Shown here piece by piece: positions 41,677-44,179 of a DNA stretch of 44,179 nt (its first letter is position 1; each line of letters starts with the position of its first letter). The notes below the pieces were generated by a model, which saw nothing but the letters and a program-made list of their open reading frames with translations, searched no databases and was not told the origin of the DNA. A program made the position numbers and the translations under genes. This DNA is from Phascolarctobacterium_A sp902463975 (GTDB taxonomy: Bacteria; Bacillota; Negativicutes; Acidaminococcales; Acidaminococcaceae): positions 1 to 44,179 of the forward strand of contig NZ_CABQHJ010000023.1 in the NCBI RefSeq assembly GCF_902463975.1, written 5' to 3'.

Positions 41677-42450
41677 ATGGAGTTGAAGATTGATAATTTG
41701 AGCTTTTCCTATAGCCAAGAAAAGACTATTTTAAAGAATATTTCCTTTGCTGTAGAGCAAGGTGAAATTTTAGGTGTTTTAGGAACTAACGGCACAGGTA
41801 AGACAACATTGCTCAAATGCATAAATAATATTTTAAGACCGCTTGCTGGAGGGATTTGTTTTGGCAAAGAAGATATAGCGAAACGTAAACAAAATGAAAT
41901 TGCTAAAATAATTGCTTATGTTCCTCAATACGCCAACAATCTTTCACCTGTAACTGTTATAGATTTTGTAATGCAAGGACGCATACCACATGCAGGCTTT
42001 TCTTTTTCACAGCATGATAAACAGATTGTGCTTGATGTCTTGCAACAATTTGATTTAGAGAATTATGCGTTTAGAAAAGTAAATGAGTTAAGCGGAGGCG
42101 AAAGGCAGAGGGTTTTGATAGCTAGGGCGATGGCGCAGAATCCCCAAATAATTATTTTGGATGAACCTACAAGTAGTCTTGATTTATATAATCAACTATT
42201 TATTCTTGAGATAATAAAGGAAATGGGGAAAAAACAAAACTTAGCTGTTCTTATGACAATGCATGATTTAAATTTGGCTAGCATGTTTTGTGATAAACTG
42301 CTTATGCTAAAATGTGGCAGGGTTTTTGCTTATGGTAAATCAGAAGATGTTTTAACTGAAGATAATATTAAGGCTGTCTATAATGTGCAAACAGCCATCA
42401 GTATAGCGGATGGTTGTAAGCATATAAGATTAGTTCGTGAAAAATTTTAA
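41677..42450 (+). CDS. Corrinoid/iron-chelate ABC transporter ATP-binding protein (BtuD/FecE-like)
   Basis: ATPase of the FecE/BtuD family, 257 residues. Walker A is GTNGTGKTT, the signature is LSGGERQRVLIARAM, Walker B is IIILDEPTSSLDL, and the H-loop is MTMHDLNLA. VPQYANNLSPVTVIDFVMQG is the typical Q-loop region of this subgroup. It completes the btuF-C-D-like set. No terminator is evident right after it; the promoter of the second receptor follows at 42591. Confidence 0.94.
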   Translation: MELKIDNLSFSYSQEKTILKNISFAVEQGEILGVLGTNGTGKTTLLKCINNILRPLAGGICFGKEDIAKRKQNEIAKIIAYVPQYANNLSPVTVIDFVMQGRIPHAGFSFSQHDKQIVLDVLQQFDLENYAFRKVNELSGGERQRVLIARAMAQNPQIIILDEPTSSLDLYNQLFILEIIKEMGKKQNLAVLMTMHDLNLASMFCDKLLMLKCGRVFAYGKSEDVLTEDNIKAVYNVQTAISIADGCKHIRLVREKF

Positions 42451-42590
42451 GTATGGATGTACCGCTTATATGGTATTTATAAAATTTACTATGGTTTATA
42501 ACTGAAAGTGTAAATTATGAGAATTCTTAGTTGTCTACGTATTTGTTTGCACAAGAAATACTATATGAAACAGTGAGTGAATTGTCATAC

Positions 42591-42619
42591 TTGACGTCAC
42601 GATAAGCTTATGTTATAAT
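42591..42619 (+). promoter_or_regulatory. Promoter of TonB-dependent receptor gene 2
   Basis: TTGACG (42591-42596), 17 bp, TATAAT (42614-42619) with an extended TGT. Core elements match the promoter of receptor 1 although most spacer bases differ. The 42451-42590 stretch before it shows nothing else. Confidence 0.88.
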
Positions 42620-42675
42620 TTGCGTGTAAAAATAGAAATATATATCATGAGTACATATATTTGAATAGATTAAAC

Positions 42676-42910
42676 ATATCAGGTGTCGAAAGACTTAATA
42701 AGTAAGCAGGTGCGAAGCCTGCGCTGTCACGCAGCTGTAAAGTGGAGCAAGCCTTAACAAAGTCACTGGGTAAGCGGGAAGGCAAGGCTTGCGAGGAAAC
42801 TGAGCCAGAAGAATTGCCTGAGAAAGTAAAGACCAAAGCATGCTGCGAGTGACAGGAGAATGGTAAAGGACAAGTTCGTCCTTCTGTCATGGTGCAGAAG
42901 GGCGTTTTTT
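42676..42910 (+). ncRNA. Cobalamin riboswitch with terminator (copy 2)
   Basis: Same order of core elements as copy 1 and near-identical sequence, except in one peripheral stem where GCAAGCCTT (42747-42755) pairs with AAGGCTTGC (42784-42792), in place of CAAATCC/GGATTTG. This is a natural compensatory change supporting the fold. The B12 box (GAGCCAGAAGAATTGCCTG) and terminator stem CGTCCTTCTG/CAGAAGGGCG with six T (42877-42910) are conserved. Confidence 0.92.
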
Positions 42911-43026
42911 CTTGCCGGAATATGGAACGCCCTTGATAAAATATGCTTTTAACCAGAGCCGCACGCGAAACTCGGACAGCTCGGCGGCGATGGTTAAAAA
43001 ATAAATTTTTTATGAGGTGTATGAGT

Positions 43027-44179
43027 ATGTTGAAAAACAAAAAAGCGCTGGTTATGTCAGTGCTGTGCGCTGTTGCCAGCGTAGGCTTTGTAATGTCTGC
43101 AAGTGCTGCAGAGCAAGCTATGCATGGCAATCTGGATGAGGTTGTTGTTGAAGGAAGAGCAGATGTTCTCCCGGGGGGGGATGGTAAGAAAAACTGCTAA
43201 ATTGGGTATCTTGGGCGATAAAAGTGTTTTGGATATTCCTTATTCTGAAATGAGTATGACGGAAAAAGCTGTAGCTCTTTTTGATGATCCTAGTCAACCA
43301 TTGGCAAATATTTTAACTGCTAATCCTTCTATTCGTAGTAGCACTAGTTCTCCGATGTATAGTGATTTTAGTATGCGCGGTATTAACATGAACGGTAACC
43401 ATATGATGTTAAATGGTGTGCCTAGCTTATACTCTCAGTTCACTACACCGCCTTCCCATGTAATTGATAGAATTGATATTACATCTGGCCCTAATGCTGG
43501 TGTGAATGGTGTAAGTATGTCTAACAATGGTACAAATAGTGGTGCAACTCCTGCGCCCGGCACTATTAATATTGTTACGAAACGAGCAACTGATACTCCT
43601 GTTACCCGTTATACACAGACTTATAGCGGAAGAGGCAACACTAGTGAAACTATTGAAGTTGGACGTCGTTTTGGTAAGGATAATGAGTGGGGATTGCGCG
43701 TGAATGCAGAATACATGGATGGCAAACTTTCACTGCCTGGTGCAGAGAATAATGAAAAGAATATTTTCATTAACTTTGATCATCGTGGCGAAAAGAGTGA
43801 AACCAATTTATTTGCAGGGCATTATGATAGACGTATTAATGGTGCACAAAGATGGTTTTCTTTAGATAAGACTTATAATAATAGTGTATTGCCTGATGCT
43901 CCTGATTCTAAAAATAATTATGACTTTGATGGTACAACTAAGAGAATGTATGGTTGGATTATGGCTTTGAATCATGACCAAAAAATGGATGATAATTGGT
44001 CTTGGTTTGCTAATTATGGTCAATCTAATCGTTTTGGTAATAAAGATAATCAAAGTGCGTCCATTAAATTTAAAAATGGTGGAGAATTTGTAAAAAATGT
44101 TTATTCTCAGATGAATGAGATTGCGAAGAATGTTTATACTCAAATTGGTATAAAGGGTAAATTTGAAACTGGTGAAGTA
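43027..44179 (+). CDS. TonB-dependent outer-membrane receptor, frame interrupted at poly-G tract (copy 2, cut by window end)
   Basis: Second riboswitch-controlled receptor. ATG 43027 (GAGGTG 7 nt upstream) begins a signal peptide almost identical to receptor 1 (KNKKALVMSVLCAVASVG) and the same LDEVVVEGR TonB-box-like segment. An 8-G run (43173-43180) again throws the frame off by one base, stopping at GKKNC. In the +1 frame from 43181 to the window end there is no stop: GILGDKSVLDIPYSEMSMTE, NPSIRSSTSS, FSMRGINMNG, IDRIDITSGP and early barrel strands (VGRRFGKDNEWGLRVNAEY). The body is clearly different from receptor 1, so ligands may differ. 7 G would restore a complete gene. The C terminus lies outside the window. 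Confidence 0.87.
43173..43180 (+). repeat. Poly-G(8) tract, candidate phase-variation switch (copy 2)
   Basis: Eight consecutive G at the same position as in receptor 1, followed by ATGGTAAG. The base before the final two C differs (TCC versus CCC), yet G-tract length is the same. 7 G gives the open receptor frame. Confidence 0.8.

Overview
The window looks like a chromosome segment from a diderm Firmicute of the class Negativicutes, most likely an Acidaminococcaceae / Phascolarctobacterium-type succinate fermenter. This is an inference from gene content, not from a marker gene. Outer-membrane machinery (ExbB-ExbD-TonB, TonB-dependent receptors, an RND pump) occurs alongside Firmicute-style genes (the nadD-yqeK-LCP-rsfS-cvfB block, DapL). 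Two sodium-pump decarboxylase beta subunits sit beside two Na+/dicarboxylate-type carriers.

Layout. 1-8.4 kb (+): a 5'-truncated MATE exporter, the lysine/diaminopimelate genes dapF-dapL, a polar amino-acid ABC importer, a DUF4127 exported protein and a GNAT acetyltransferase. 8.5-11.3 kb (-): an SsuABC/TauABC-type ABC importer. 11.5-17.3 kb (+): an exported protein of unknown function and an RND adaptor-pump pair. 17.5-25.1 kb (+): two tandem pairs of a tiny OadG-like membrane subunit plus an OadB/MmdB/GcdB beta subunit, then two tandem DASS/SLC13 carriers. The second carrier has a 108-bp tandem repeat between its stop codon and its terminator. 25.2-30.3 kb: a MacA-MacB type efflux system split by an IS607-family element with a dead tnpA and an intact tnpB. 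30.3-34.2 kb: the nadD-yqeK-LCP-rsfS-cvfB housekeeping operon. 34.2-36.0 kb (-): exbB-exbD-tonB. 36.4-44.2 kb (+): a DUF234 ATPase remnant, then two cobalamin-riboswitch-controlled TonB-dependent receptor genes flanking a BtuFCD-type ABC importer.

How the parts may fit. Succinate (or another dicarboxylate) would enter through the DASS carriers. Decarboxylation of methylmalonyl-CoA (or a similar acyl-CoA) would pump Na+ through the beta subunits, and the Na+ gradient could drive uptake. The succinate-to-propionate route uses the B12-dependent methylmalonyl-CoA mutase, which would explain heavy investment in corrinoid uptake: receptor, TonB/ExbBD energisation, BtuFCD, all near two cobalamin riboswitches. 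The catalytic alpha and biotin subunits are not in this window.

The most striking observation is at 36.9-37.5 and 42.6-43.2 kb. The two receptor genes share a nearly identical 5' cassette (similar promoter, riboswitch, terminator, leader, signal peptide, TonB-box-like segment) that stops matching just after an 8-G homopolymer. In both genes the G tract leaves the signal peptide out of frame with the receptor body by one base, so 7 G would restore the frame. This looks like homopolymer phase variation of vitamin-B12-type receptors, with a shared exchangeable 5' module.
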